NCBI RefSeq assembly: GCF_021404405.1
Contig: NZ_JABFTV010000001.1
Coordinates: 496,001 to 560,000 of the forward strand
DNA length: 64,000 bases
Direction of reading: 5' to 3'
Source of the DNA: Billgrantia aerodenitrificans
GTDB taxonomy: Bacteria > Pseudomonadota > Gammaproteobacteria > Pseudomonadales > Halomonadaceae
Shown: positions 55,001 to 64,000 of the stretch, one piece after another
Layout: each line of letters begins with the position of its first letter
How positions within the stretch are numbered: position 1 is the stretch's first letter
Notes under the pieces: model-generated
Seen by the model: the letters and a program-made list of their open reading frames with translations, nothing else
Databases searched by the model: none
What the model was told of the DNA's origin: nothing
Made by a program: the position numbers and the translations under genes

Positions 55001-55979
55001 GCTGCTCGGCGGCCATGGGCAGCGCCAGCACGAAGGTATCGGGTTCCACCGAGCCGTCGGGGAACAGGGCCAGGCCGGCGGCGGCGATGGGCAAAATGAA
55101 GAAGGCAAACGCCACCAGATAGAGCGGAAACAGCCAGCGCGCCTTGGCGGCATCGCTGGGGTGCGTGTTCTCCACCACGGCGACGTGGAACTGGCGCGGC
55201 AAACAGAAGATCGCCAGCATGGCCAACAGCGTCTGGGCCCAGAAGCCGCGGCCGAAGTTCTGGTCGGCCAATTGGCGCTGCAGTTCCAACTGGGTATCGG
55301 CCAGCGCCATCAGCTCGCCGAGCCCGCCGAACATGCCCCAGGTGACGTAGGCGCCCAGGATCAGGAAGGCCAGCAGCTTGACCATCGACTCGAAGGCGAC
55401 GGCGTGGATCAGGCCCTCATGGTGCTCGGTAGCGTCGGTGTGGCGGGTACCGAACAGAATGGCGAAAGCGGCCATGACCAGGGCGACGAAGAACGCCGTA
55501 TCGGCGAAAACCGGCGTATGGGTGATGTCGGCCGCATCCGTCAGTACGGCGAAGGAGGTCGCCACGGCTTTCAGCTGCAAGGCGATGTAGGGCAGCGTGC
55601 CGATCAGTGCCACCAGACTGGCGAAGGCGGCCAGCGACTGCGTCTTGCCGTAACGCGAGGCGATGAAGTCGGCGATCGAGGTGATGTTCTGGCGCTTGGC
55701 CACGCGAATCATCTTGGCCAGGATCGGCCAGAACAGCAGGAAGGTGAGGATCGGACCCACGTAGATGCTGGCGAACGACCAGCCGGCGGTGGCTGCCTGG
55801 CCCACCGCGCCGTAGAAGCTCCAGGAGGTGCAGTAGATGGCCAGCGCCAGTATGTAGATAGCCGGACGTTTGCGGCTCGAGCCGCGCTGGCGTGCGTTAC
55901 GGTCGCCCAGCCAGGCGATGCCGAACAGAACGGCGATATAGAGCAGCGAAACGGCGATCAGCAGCCAGCCGGCAAACAT
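52026..55979 (-). CDS. crbS: sodium/solute symporter-hybrid sensor histidine kinase, CrbS-like
   Basis: A 1317-aa fusion of a membrane transporter domain and a two-component sensor. An SSSF-type transport domain of about 13 hydrophobic segments spans residues 1-520 (YCTSWSFYGAVGQAATAGWSF, ITSIADFIASRYGK). Two PAS domains (about 640-900), a coiled coil, a HisKA domain with SHDLLQPLNAARLF (His near residue 953), a HATPase_c (DSGPGIPESKQ) and a C-terminal receiver with Asp near 1239 (ILADYHLDNE) follow. CrbS senses or signals carboxylate availability and phosphorylates CrbR. Confidence 0.88.
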   Translation of the reverse strand: MFAGWLLIAVSLLYIAVLFGIAWLGDRNARQRGSSRKRPAIYILALAIYCTSWSFYGAVGQAATAGWSFASIYVGPILTFLLFWPILAKMIRVAKRQNITSIADFIASRYGKTQSLAAFASLVALIGTLPYIALQLKAVATSFAVLTDAADITHTPVFADTAFFVALVMAAFAILFGTRHTDATEHHEGLIHAVAFESMVKLLAFLILGAYVTWGMFGGLGELMALADTQLELQRQLADQNFGRGFWAQTLLAMLAIFCLPRQFHVAVVENTHPSDAAKARWLFPLYLVAFAFFILPIAAAGLALFPDGSVEPDTFVLALPMAAEQQWLTLLTYIGGFSAATGMVIVATVAVSIMISNEIVIPLLFRMRWLDARPRDYGRLVLKARRITICVILALAYGFYQLIGEFTSLASIGMLSFAAAAQFAPALIGGLYWKRGNRLGVIVGMNAGFAIWAYSLLMPAMIQGGVLPAQWLSGGPFGHPWLTPTALFGLNFGDAFTHGVMLSLGINLFCYIFVSQITSQRVVERIQASLFVDSVETRQTSVNRPWTGATTVGDLKVLCERFLGAGQVARAFDDYARRTGKPLEDGNRASIDVIQFTERFLASVLGASSARIVVNSALQGRGIGISDVISIVDEASQVLEFNRALLQATIENINQGISVVDQNMRLVVWNQRYLELFRFPDHLIRVGAPIDKIFRYNAHNGEYGPGDPEEHVQLLIDNIRDGQPHRYVRYRQDGSVLEVQGNPMPGGGFVYTYQDITQQKRIEEALIRSENNIRIYTDNVPALIAYFDKECRYLFTNRAYEQAFGIDRNEVIGKHVNAVISDEMAQEREPWIHRALAGERVSFEVSMHLGDDLRYMLVTYTPHFGDSGAILGFFSLYQDITERRLAEIALKETNETLEERVRERTQALSEANTALRQENRVRAEAEQALRQAKQVAEDANASKTRFLAAASHDLLQPLNAARLFTSALSNEMDAVDMKRTIGHIDNSLQAAEELLGTLLDISKLDAGALTPRRSHFALADIFRPLRAEFEVMAEERGLDLVVVPTRIWVDSDPQMLRRIVQNFLSNALRYTQEGRVLLGCRRRGSRLTIEVWDSGPGIPESKQAEIFQEFRRLDQASRHKESEKGLGLGLSIADRMSRVLDHPIRVFSREGIGTMFSVSVPVVAPRSDTERAEEAASSRRVGNKLVGTRVLCIDNETLILEGMKAMLSGWGCEVYTATTIGGAKSVLRNLDGEPDAILADYHLDNEVTGLMALEALSERLESAVPGIVITADRTEEVAEVIRRSGYHLLQKPVRPAALRALLTRTLQASRAARQEG

Positions 55980-56080
55980 TCTATCTCCCCCCGGTAACTG
56001 CTCACCATTCTAAAGCGATATCGACCCGAGAACACTCGGGCCGACAGGACAGCGCAAGACGCCCTGCCGACGGTTCGACG

Positions 56081-56596
56081 CTACCAGGGGGAGCAGACTG
56101 CCTCGAGCAGGCGTGAACCCTCGTTGAGCCGGCGCATGTCCTCGGTGCGGGGCTGGCGGCTCTCTTCGCTCAGCGGCACCATTTCGGCCGTGGTGCAGTT
56201 CATCAGATAGGGCTGATGAGTCAGGCGGTCGACGTACTCCTTCTCGAAGCGATAGAGGATGAATTCGACCAACTGCTGGTCGTTCGCCTCGCGCGGCACC
56301 ATGCTGCTCTGGTCGACCACACTGAAGGCCACCGTGAGCGGATACAGGTAGGTCCAGGGACGCCACGGCATGCTGTCCTGCTCGGTGTGGACCACCCGGG
56401 CCGTGGGTGGCAGCTGCTCCAGCTTGTGGTCGAGCCAGGAGTATTCGTAGTGGATCTGGTAGCCCAGCATGCCCAGCCCGGCAAACACTGGGATGATCCA
56501 CTTTGGCAGCCGTTTGCCGCTGGCCACGCGCAGTATCAGGCCAATTCCCGCCGCCCCCAAGGCGGCGAAGATCGCCGCGATCAAGTGCCATATCAT
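56081..56596 (-). CDS. unknown membrane-anchored protein in the acetate-switch cluster
   Basis: A 171-aa protein with two hydrophobic segments in the first 50 residues (IWHLIAAIFAALGAAGIGLIL, then WIIPVFAGLGMLGYQIHYE), followed by a soluble domain of about 120 residues with PPTARVVHTEQDS and two Cys near the C-terminus (MNCTTAEM, AVCSPW). I do not recognise a characterised family. AAGGTGG precedes the ATG. It lies between crbS and the symporter gene on the same strand, so it may assist either one. Confidence 0.7.
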   Translation of the reverse strand: MIWHLIAAIFAALGAAGIGLILRVASGKRLPKWIIPVFAGLGMLGYQIHYEYSWLDHKLEQLPPTARVVHTEQDSMPWRPWTYLYPLTVAFSVVDQSSMVPREANDQQLVEFILYRFEKEYVDRLTHQPYLMNCTTAEMVPLSEESRQPRTEDMRRLNEGSRLLEAVCSPW

Positions 56597-56617
56597 GACG
56601 CCACCTTTATCAATGCA

Positions 56618-56678
56618 ATCGGGCTTCCCGGTGGGAAGCCCGATCTGGTTCGGTTCCCGGCCCTGGGGCAGGGCCGGG
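56618..56678 (-). terminator. two tandem hairpins after the symporter gene
   Basis: Stem 1: 56618-56629 / 56633-56644 (12 bp, ATCGGGCTTCCC). Stem 2: 56656-56665 / 56669-56678 (10 bp, CCCGGCCCTG). They lie in the 95-bp gap between the symporter stop and the start of the unknown gene. No T-run on the minus strand; termination is plausible but unproven. Confidence 0.5.
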
Positions 56679-56691
56679 GGGTGATTATGGC

Positions 56692-58488
<1,797 letters not shown>

Positions 58489-58494
58489 GCTGGT

Positions 58495-58755
58495 TTACTC
58501 CCCCAGGCCGAACTTCTGGTCGAGCTTGTTCATCTTCCAGGCATAGAAGAAGATCAGGCCGATAAAGGTGAGAATGGATCCCTGCTGAGCGAACCAGAAC
58601 CCGAGGTCGGTGCCGCCGATCGGTATCCCCGAGAGCAGGGGCCGAAACAGCATGGCGCAGCCGTAGGAAACGAACGCCCAGACGATCATGCATCCGGTTA
58701 TGAGGCGTACGTTTGCCTTCCAGTATTCAGCAGCATTGATCTTGTCATCTGCCAT
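58495..58755 (-). CDS. DUF4212 symporter small subunit
   Basis: An 86-aa protein with two transmembrane segments (ITGCMIVWAFVSYGCAMLF and WFAQQGSILTFIGLIFFYAW) and the family tail MNKLDQKFGL. It is the accessory subunit of the VC_2705-type symporter and is coupled to it. ATG 58755 is used because GGAGAG stands nine bases upstream; a GTG at 58770 has no site. Confidence 0.88.
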   Translation of the reverse strand: MADDKINAAEYWKANVRLITGCMIVWAFVSYGCAMLFRPLLSGIPIGGTDLGFWFAQQGSILTFIGLIFFYAWKMNKLDQKFGLGE

Positions 58756-59500
58756 AGTGATGCTCTCCACTTGTTGTTAAAGGTTGGGGAAGTCGCACAG
58801 AGAGATGCCATATTTCATCAGGGGGTTGCACTGAGCGAGTCGAATCGGGTGCATGAACGAAGACCTGTCGGCGCCCGAGGATCCCTTGCTCCCTGCGTAC
58901 ATCCGCGCTTCCCGCTACGACCGGTTATCCATTAGTCGAGTCGCGTTATCCAGGTGCGATCACCCTGTATGACTCATGAGCAATACTGGTCAATAAACTC
59001 AAAAAATAAAATCCCAGACTTTGGTATCATGAGTAAATTGTAATAGAAGGGTGCTTGTGATTTTTCTTTTTTTTCAGTGCTTTGTGTTTGTCTGTTGTCA
59101 TGTTTTCAGGTGGCTGAGGAGTCAGTGATAGGACGATTGTCTAGCATTGGACTTTTGTCTATTAGCTGTTTGGTTTAGAGCATGTCTTCCTCTTCAAGTG
59201 GTGCAGACGTTCTGGAAAAGAGTTCTTTGGACGTTGGTCTAGGTTATCTCCTAAATCTTGGGGCTGTTATCCTGCCTCGAGGATGCAAACAGTGCTTCTG
59301 CCAAGGCTTCGAAGGAAAGCAGCGCTGCTATTGTTGTTGGAAGCGACAGGGACGTGTAGGAAAAAGTCCGGGAGTATCTCGTAAAACGACCGGGCTGACA
59401 GATTTCCCTGCGGGCTCGCTCGGCTGCCGGTGTCGCTGCCCGGCGCTCCCGGTATTCGCGATGAACCGAGGCATGGTGGCCGCACCACGGGGGTAACGAG
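58756..59500. promoter_or_regulatory. divergent regulatory region of symporter operon and DUF294 gene (AT-rich core)
   Basis: A 745-bp gene-poor region. Its core, about 58960-59180, is AT-rich compared with the rest of the window. It holds TGATACCAAAGTCT on the minus strand (59016-59029; see the acs element), two near-identical TCATGAG(C/T)AA copies at 58974-58983 and 59027-59036, and a TTGACC on the minus strand (58988-58993), a possible -35. Open frames at 59182-59496 look spurious. GGGGGTAACGAG precedes the DUF294 ATG. Confidence 0.45.
59016..59029 (-). promoter_or_regulatory. TGATACCAAAGTCT element upstream of the symporter operon (candidate CrbR site)
   Basis: Minus-strand 14-mer about 260 bp before the DUF4212 gene, 13 of 14 identical with the acs-upstream copy at 38385-38398 and in the same orientation to its gene. 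Confidence 0.5.
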
Positions 59501-61321
59501 ATGGTCGATGTCGATCTTTCCCAACCACCTTTCTCCTTTCTTGATGAGGAGGGGCGGGAGCGCATCCGTCATGGCATCGACCTGGCCTATTTCGACCGCG
59601 ACGAGATCATTCTCGAGACCGGCCAGCCGGGAGAGTACGTCTTCCTCATTCACAAGGGGGAAGTGGCGGAGCTGGATACCACCCAGCCCGGCGCGCGTGA
59701 GCGCATCGGCCACTACACGGCGGGCGATCTTTTCGGTGCCATCAGCATTCTCAACGGCAAGAGCCGCTATCGTTTTCGCGCCGAGCAGGAGAGTCTCTGC
59801 TATCTGCTGCCCAAGGCGCTGTTCCTGCAGCTGTGCGACGACTGCCCGGCCTTTGCCGAATTCTTCCGCCAGACCCTGGCACACAAGGCCCGGCTGCTGA
59901 CCGAGCAGCGCGCCGAAGGCGGTGTGACCATGGCCGGCTTCATGCTGGCCCGAGTCAGCGAGTGCATGCGCCCGCCGCTGTGCATGTCTGCCGAGACCAC
60001 CATCGCCGAGGCGGTGTCGAGACTGCATGAGAGCCATGCCGACAGCCTGTTGGTGGAAGGCCCCGGCGGTGCCGGCATGGTGACCAAGACCGATCTGCTC
60101 AATGCGCTCGTCTTGAAGGGCCTGGAGAAGGAGAGCCCGCTGCAGGCCATTGCCAACTTCGAGCTGGTGACGGTGAACCCCGGCCAGTACCTGTTCGAGG
60201 TGCTGGTCATGATGACCCGCTTCAAGGTGGAGCGGGTCGTGGTCATGGAGCAGGCAAATCCCATCGGCGTGGTCGAGCTCACCGACGTGCTCAGCTATTT
60301 CTCCAGCCGCAGCTACGTGGTGAGCCTGCAGGTGGAACAGGCGGACAGTCTCGATGCCCTGTATCGTGCCAGCCGGCGTACTCCCGAGCTGGTCAAGGCG
60401 CTGATGGCCCAGGGCGTCAAGCTGCGCTTTGCCATGGGACTGCTGGCGGCGCTCAATGGGCGCATCATGTCCAAGGCGTGGGGCTTTCTCATCGACGAGC
60501 GCTATCACCGTGACAGCTGCCTGATGGTGATGGGCAGCGAGGGTCGCGGTGAGCAGATCCTCAAGACCGATCAGGACAACGGCCTGATTCTCGCCGACGG
60601 GCTCGAGTGGCCGGATGTTGGTGATCAGATGCAGCGTCTCACCGAGACCTTGATCGAGCTCGGCTACCCGCCTTGCCCCGGCAACATCATGGTCAACAAT
60701 CCGGAGTGGGTGGGTAGCGTCTCACAGTGGCGCGAACGCATCGCGCGCTGGGCCGAGAAGCGCGATGGCGACAGCTTGATGAAGCTGGCCATCATGCTCG
60801 ACTCCCACTCGGTGGCCGGCAACCCGGCGCTGCTCGACCGCGTGCGCCAGTCGCTGTTCGAGCAGTGTTCTCGCGATGAGCTGCTGCTCTCCTACTTTGC
60901 GCGTACGGCGCTGCGTTTCTCCACCCCGTTGACCCTGTTCGGCTCGCTGAAGAAGCCGCAGCACGGGATCGACATCAAGAAGGGCGGCATCTTTCCTATC
61001 GTTCACGGCGTACGCACCATGGCGCTGGAGCGACGCATCCAGCCGACCTCGACGCTCGAGCGGCTCGAGGCCCTGGCCGCGGACGGACGGCTGGAGGCGC
61101 GGGTCGCCGAGGATCTCGCCGAGGCGCTGTCGCTGTTCACCGAGCTGCGCCTGAAGCAGCAGCTCGAGCGCCTCGATGGCGAACCCAATGGCAAGAGCCC
61201 CGACCGCGTGGTGGTCCAGCAGCTGTCGTCGCTGGAGCGTGACCTGCTGCGTGAGGCATTACATATCGTCAAGGACTTCAAACAGAGCCTGTCGCAACGC
61301 TATCACCTCGAATACACCTGA
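59501..61321 (+). CDS. cNMP-binding/CBS/DUF294 putative nucleotidyltransferase
   Basis: A 606-aa signalling protein. A cyclic-nucleotide-binding-like domain covers about residues 15-135 (GEYVFLIHKGEVAELDTT, HYTAGDLFGAISILNG), followed by a CBS pair (about 150-275), a DUF294 nucleotidyltransferase with MGSEGRGEQILKTDQDNGLIL, and a helical DUF294_C domain. The GSEGRGE and DQDNG motifs match the GlnD-like NT active site. In many marine gammaproteobacteria this gene is beside the symporter and CrbS genes. Substrate is unknown. Confidence 0.87.
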   Translation: MVDVDLSQPPFSFLDEEGRERIRHGIDLAYFDRDEIILETGQPGEYVFLIHKGEVAELDTTQPGARERIGHYTAGDLFGAISILNGKSRYRFRAEQESLCYLLPKALFLQLCDDCPAFAEFFRQTLAHKARLLTEQRAEGGVTMAGFMLARVSECMRPPLCMSAETTIAEAVSRLHESHADSLLVEGPGGAGMVTKTDLLNALVLKGLEKESPLQAIANFELVTVNPGQYLFEVLVMMTRFKVERVVVMEQANPIGVVELTDVLSYFSSRSYVVSLQVEQADSLDALYRASRRTPELVKALMAQGVKLRFAMGLLAALNGRIMSKAWGFLIDERYHRDSCLMVMGSEGRGEQILKTDQDNGLILADGLEWPDVGDQMQRLTETLIELGYPPCPGNIMVNNPEWVGSVSQWRERIARWAEKRDGDSLMKLAIMLDSHSVAGNPALLDRVRQSLFEQCSRDELLLSYFARTALRFSTPLTLFGSLKKPQHGIDIKKGGIFPIVHGVRTMALERRIQPTSTLERLEALAADGRLEARVAEDLAEALSLFTELRLKQQLERLDGEPNGKSPDRVVVQQLSSLERDLLREALHIVKDFKQSLSQRYHLEYT

Positions 61322-61356
61322 GGACGTTGCACAGCGAGGACAACAGGAGGTTTGCC

Positions 61357-61986
61357 ATGTTTCGCGCCCTGCGCCGTGCCAACGACCGCCGCCGTCATGC
61401 CGACGGCGAGTACGGCTGGCTCTTCCACCCCTACACCGGGGACGAACTGGTGGCCATCGACTGCGAAACCACCGGCGTCGATACGCGTACCTCCGAGCCT
61501 GTCTCCATCGGGGCGGTCAAGGTACGCGGTGACAGAGTGCTCACCAGCGAGTCCCTCGACCTGCGCCTGAAACGCCCGGCCACGCTGACCGGCGACTCCA
61601 TTCGCGTGCATGGCCTGCGCGGAGTCGATCTCGACGATGGCGAGAGCCTCGATGAGGCCCTGGTGAAATTGCTCGACTTCATCGGCAACCGGCCGCTGTT
61701 GGGGTGGCGGCTCGACTTCGACCTGGCTATCCTCAACCGTCAGATTCGCCCCCGCTTCGGCTTCGACCTGCCCAATACCTGTATCGACGTGGCGCAGCTG
61801 TATCATCGCCAACTGCGTCGCAGTGTCATGGAGCCCGAGCCTCGCGCCCAGCGTTTCGAGACGGTGGCAGCAGCGCTGGACGTGCCGGTGATGGGGCGCA
61901 ATACCGCACTCGGCGATGCCGTGACCACGGCGCTGATGTACCTACGCCTGGAGCGGACCGGAATGCCCGAACGACAAGAGGCATGA
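61357..61986 (+). CDS. DEDD-family 3'-5' exonuclease, DnaQ-like, with altered exo III motif
   Basis: A 209-aa exonuclease fold next to the DUF294 gene. Exo I is AIDCETTG (D35, E37), exo II is GWRLDFDLAIL (D120/D122), and exo III reads RNTALGDA, so the usual catalytic His is N182, five residues before D187. AGGAGG precedes the ATG at 61357. Together with the DUF294 gene it forms a conserved pair. It is not the replicative epsilon subunit, which is shorter in its catalytic core and has a proper DEDDh His. Confidence 0.82.
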   Translation: MFRALRRANDRRRHADGEYGWLFHPYTGDELVAIDCETTGVDTRTSEPVSIGAVKVRGDRVLTSESLDLRLKRPATLTGDSIRVHGLRGVDLDDGESLDEALVKLLDFIGNRPLLGWRLDFDLAILNRQIRPRFGFDLPNTCIDVAQLYHRQLRRSVMEPEPRAQRFETVAAALDVPVMGRNTALGDAVTTALMYLRLERTGMPERQEA

Positions 61987-62056
61987 GCCGCTGAATCGCT
62001 GCTGCGGCGTCGCCTTCGGACGGTGTCGATGGTAGGATTGCCACCCATCCTTCACC

Positions 62057-63016
62057 ATGCCCTGGCAGCCCGTGACCATGCAAGACGCCGTGACTTTCGA
62101 TCCCACCACCGTCGATGACGACACCCGTCAACAGCGCGACGAGGTGAGCGAGGCGAGTTCGCCGCTGGCTGCACTCGACGCCAAGCAGCGCCGCGAGTTC
62201 AACAAGCTGCAGAAGCGTCTGCGGCGTCAGGTGGGCAACGCGATCATCGATTACGGCATGATCCACGAAGGCGACCGGGTCATGGTCTGCCTGTCGGGGG
62301 GCAAGGACAGCTATACGCTGCTCGAGATTCTGCGCAACCTGCAGCGCAATGCGCCGGTGAACTTCTCGCTGGTGGCGGTGAATCTCGACCAGAAGCAGCC
62401 CGGCTTTCCCGAGCACGTGTTGCCCGAGTATCTTGAGGGCACCGGCGTCGAGTACTACATCCTCGAGCGAGATACCTATTCGGTGGTCAAGGAGAAGACG
62501 CCGGAGGGCAAGACCACCTGTGCGCTCTGTTCGCGCCTGCGGCGTGGCTCGCTGTATGGCTTCGCCGAGGAAATCGGCGCGACCAAGGTGGCGCTTGGCC
62601 ATCATCGCGAGGACATCCTCGAGACGTTGTTCCTCAACATGTTCTATGGCGGCAGCCTCAAGGCCATGCCGCCCAAGCTGCTCTCCGACGATGGCAAGAA
62701 CATCGTCATCCGCCCGCTGGCCTACTGCCGTGAGGCGGACATCGCCGAGTTCGCAAGGCTGATGGAGTTCCCCATCATCCCCTGCAACCTGTGCGGCTCC
62801 CAGCCCAACCTGCAACGCCAGGTGGTCAAGGAGATGCTGGCCGAGTGGGAGCGCAAGAACCCCGGGCGCCTCGAGACCATGTTCAAGGCGGTGACCAACG
62901 TGGCGCCGTCGCAGCTGGCCGACCGTGAGCTGTTCGACTTCGAAGGGCTCGAGGCCAAGCAGGCCAGGATGCAGGAGCGGCGCATCGATGCTCTGAACGT
63001 GTCGAACGACAGCTGA
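62057..63016 (+). CDS. ttcA: tRNA 2-thiocytidine(32) synthetase TtcA
   Basis: An iron-sulfur PP-loop enzyme that thiolates C32 in some tRNAs. The PP-loop [16 protein letters not shown] is present, with the cluster cysteines [12 protein letters not shown] and the later [12 protein letters not shown]. 319 aa; the N-terminal 30 residues are longer than in E. coli, and ATG 62078 is another possible start. No strong Shine-Dalgarno is visible at either. TusA, a sulfur carrier for tRNA thiolation, is encoded elsewhere in the window. Confidence 0.94.
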   Translation: MPWQPVTMQDAVTFDPTTVDDDTRQQRDEVSEASSPLAALDAKQRREFNKLQKRLRRQVGNAIIDYGMIHEGDRVMVCLSGGKDSYTLLEILRNLQRNAPVNFSLVAVNLDQKQPGFPEHVLPEYLEGTGVEYYILERDTYSVVKEKTPEGKTTCALCSRLRRGSLYGFAEEIGATKVALGHHREDILETLFLNMFYGGSLKAMPPKLLSDDGKNIVIRPLAYCREADIAEFARLMEFPIIPCNLCGSQPNLQRQVVKEMLAEWERKNPGRLETMFKAVTNVAPSQLADRELFDFEGLEAKQARMQERRIDALNVSNDS

Positions 63017-63037
63017 TCTCCGCGCCGCCCGAATCGA

Positions 63038-63070
63038 AGAGGCCCGCCTGGCTGAGCCAGGCGGGCCTCT
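63038..63070. terminator. terminator between ttcA and anr
   Basis: A perfect 15-bp stem, AGAGGCCCGCCTGGC (63038-63052) / GCCAGGCGGGCCTCT (63056-63070), loop TGA, then TGTTTGC on the plus strand. It serves ttcA and may also stop the convergent anr transcript. Confidence 0.72.
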
Positions 63071-63103
63071 TGTTTGCTAGTTGCAGACATGTATTGGCAA
63101 AGC

Positions 63104-63850
63104 CTAGTGGTCGTCCTGGGCCTGGGCCACCAAGGCCTCGAGATTGAGAATGTTCACTTCGCGCCCCGACACCTCGACCAGCCCCTGCTGCTGGAAGCGG
63201 CCGAGAATGCGGCTCACGGTTTCCACGGCCAGCCCCAGGTAGTTGCCGATATCGGCCCGTGACATGGAGAGGCGGAAGCTGTAGGGCGAGTAGCCGCGGC
63301 GACGGAAGCGGTCCGACAGGCTGGTGAAGAAGCTGGCCAGACGCTGGTCGGCGGTCTTGCGCGACAGCAGGCGCATCATCTTGCGGTCGTCGCGCAGCTC
63401 CTTGCTCATGCTGCGATAGAGCTGGCCACGCAGCTCCGGCAGCTGTTCGGAGAGATGGTCGAGCCGGTCGAAGGGAATCTCGCATACCGTGGTGGTCTCG
63501 AGCGCGATCACGCTGCCGGGATAGGTCTGTTCGTCGATGCCGTCGAGACCGACCAGCTCGCTGGGCAGATAGAAGTTGGTGACCTGATCCTCACCGGAGC
63601 CCTCGGTGGTGATCTGCTTGAGACTGCCGGAGCGAACGGCGAAGACGCTGCTGAAGGCGCTGCCCTGACGGAACAGGGATTCCCCCTTCTTCAGTGGAGA
63701 GCGACGCCGAATGATGGCATCGAACTGCTCCATGTCCTCGAGTTCCAGAGCGAGAGGCAGGCACAGTGAACTCAGGCTGCAGTTCTGGCAGCGAGTTTCA
63801 TGCAGCAGTGAACGCCGCTTGCCGAGCGCATTGGCCGCGTTTACCGGCAT
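63104..63850 (-). CDS. anr: Crp/Fnr-family oxygen-responsive regulator (Anr/Fnr)
   Basis: A 248-aa FNR-type transcription factor. N-terminal cluster cysteines C21, C24 and C30 (CQNCSLSSLC) plus C123 (TTVCEIP) fit the [4Fe-4S] oxygen sensor. The recognition helix is VETVSRILGRF, with the E--SR spacing of FNR. A cNMP-binding-like fold precedes it. AAGGAGGT stands before the ATG. Anr is the name used in pseudomonads and halomonads; it should control anaerobic or microaerobic genes. Confidence 0.93.
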   Translation of the reverse strand: MPVNAANALGKRRSLLHETRCQNCSLSSLCLPLALELEDMEQFDAIIRRRSPLKKGESLFRQGSAFSSVFAVRSGSLKQITTEGSGEDQVTNFYLPSELVGLDGIDEQTYPGSVIALETTTVCEIPFDRLDHLSEQLPELRGQLYRSMSKELRDDRKMMRLLSRKTADQRLASFFTSLSDRFRRRGYSPYSFRLSMSRADIGNYLGLAVETVSRILGRFQQQGLVEVSGREVNILNLEALVAQAQDDH

Positions 63851-64000
63851 GCTCCACCTCCTTGATCATTGTCATTAAGGCATTATGGAACATTATTGGT
63901 GCAGGTAAAATGCCCCTTGCGACCTTTGGCCGCAACACCTTGCGGAACCTTTAGAAATGATCTTCTGACTTAAACGATTCGGGAGTGCTGAGAGTCGGGC
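63851..64000 (-). promoter_or_regulatory. anr upstream region
   Basis: Contains a hairpin CCGCAA-CACC-TTGCGG (63930-63945) and AT-rich repeats with CATAAT-like -10 candidates on the minus strand near 63875-63895. The half site ATCAA close to the ribosome binding site resembles one arm of an FNR box (TTGAT-N4-ATCAA) but the other arm is poor. No gene is seen before the window edge. Confidence 0.35.

Noticed and set aside
52932-55997. A 1021-codon open frame on the plus strand opposite crbS
   Set aside because: It mirrors the crbS codons in antisense, has His/Gly/Gln-rich composition without any domain, and such frames are common opposite high-GC genes.
59182-59496. A possible 104-aa Cys-rich ORF upstream of the DUF294 gene
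   Set aside because: No ribosome binding site, odd composition, overlaps an equally weak antisense frame; region is more likely regulatory leader.

Overview
The window is a contiguous piece of a high-GC gammaproteobacterial chromosome. Three things point to a halophilic or marine bacterium of the Halomonas/Chromohalobacter type, which is an inference from gene content and codon use rather than from a marker gene: the dapA-bamC-MBL-purC order, an Anr/Fnr regulator with the CxxC-x5-C cluster, and a CrbS/CrbR acetate-switch locus. Genes are densely packed, many with 1-16 nt overlaps. I see no insertion sequence, prophage, CRISPR array or rRNA.

Layout. 1-12 kb: bactofilin end, scpA-scpB-rluB, two identical tRNA-Lys genes, nadA, a BepA-like M48 protease, tusA-perM, bcp, dapA-bamC-MBL hydrolase-purC. 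12.2-22.9 kb: a catabolic operon I interpret as 2-furoate degradation. It holds hmfA (a molybdenum hydroxylase large subunit fused to a CoxG domain), hmfB, hmfC, an acyl-CoA ligase (hmfD), an enoyl-CoA hydratase-family hydrolase (hmfE), a BenE-type importer, the Moco-handling genes xdhC and mocA-like, and an AraC regulator. 22.9-38.4 kb: housekeeping genes trmO, a GNAT, nadC, ampD, aceE-aceF, adk, tsaB-rsmJ, plsB, a ClsB-like PLD enzyme, a YecA/YgfB protein and a SprT-like protease.

38.5-45.3 kb: acs (acetyl-CoA synthetase), then a four-gene NHEJ operon on the minus strand: ligD, a Cys-rich zinc-ribbon ORF and two different Ku genes. 45.5-48.8 kb: an ATP-grasp ligase and a CocE/NonD alpha/beta hydrolase, translationally coupled and of unknown substrate; this is the least explained pair in the window. 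49.0-50.9 kb: a stress operon (a four-repeat KGG protein, manganese catalase, a DUF892 ferritin-like protein) that resembles the yciGFE-katN arrangement.

51.2-62 kb: a carboxylate-sensing and uptake block: response regulator CrbR, the giant symporter-kinase hybrid CrbS, an unknown membrane protein, a VC_2705-type sodium:solute symporter with its DUF4212 small subunit, and a divergent cNMP/CBS/DUF294 nucleotidyltransferase plus a DEDD exonuclease. A 14-bp element, TGATACCAA(A/G)GTCT, occurs in the same orientation upstream of both acs and the symporter operon, and is a good candidate for the CrbR binding site. The window ends with ttcA and a convergent anr/fnr gene.
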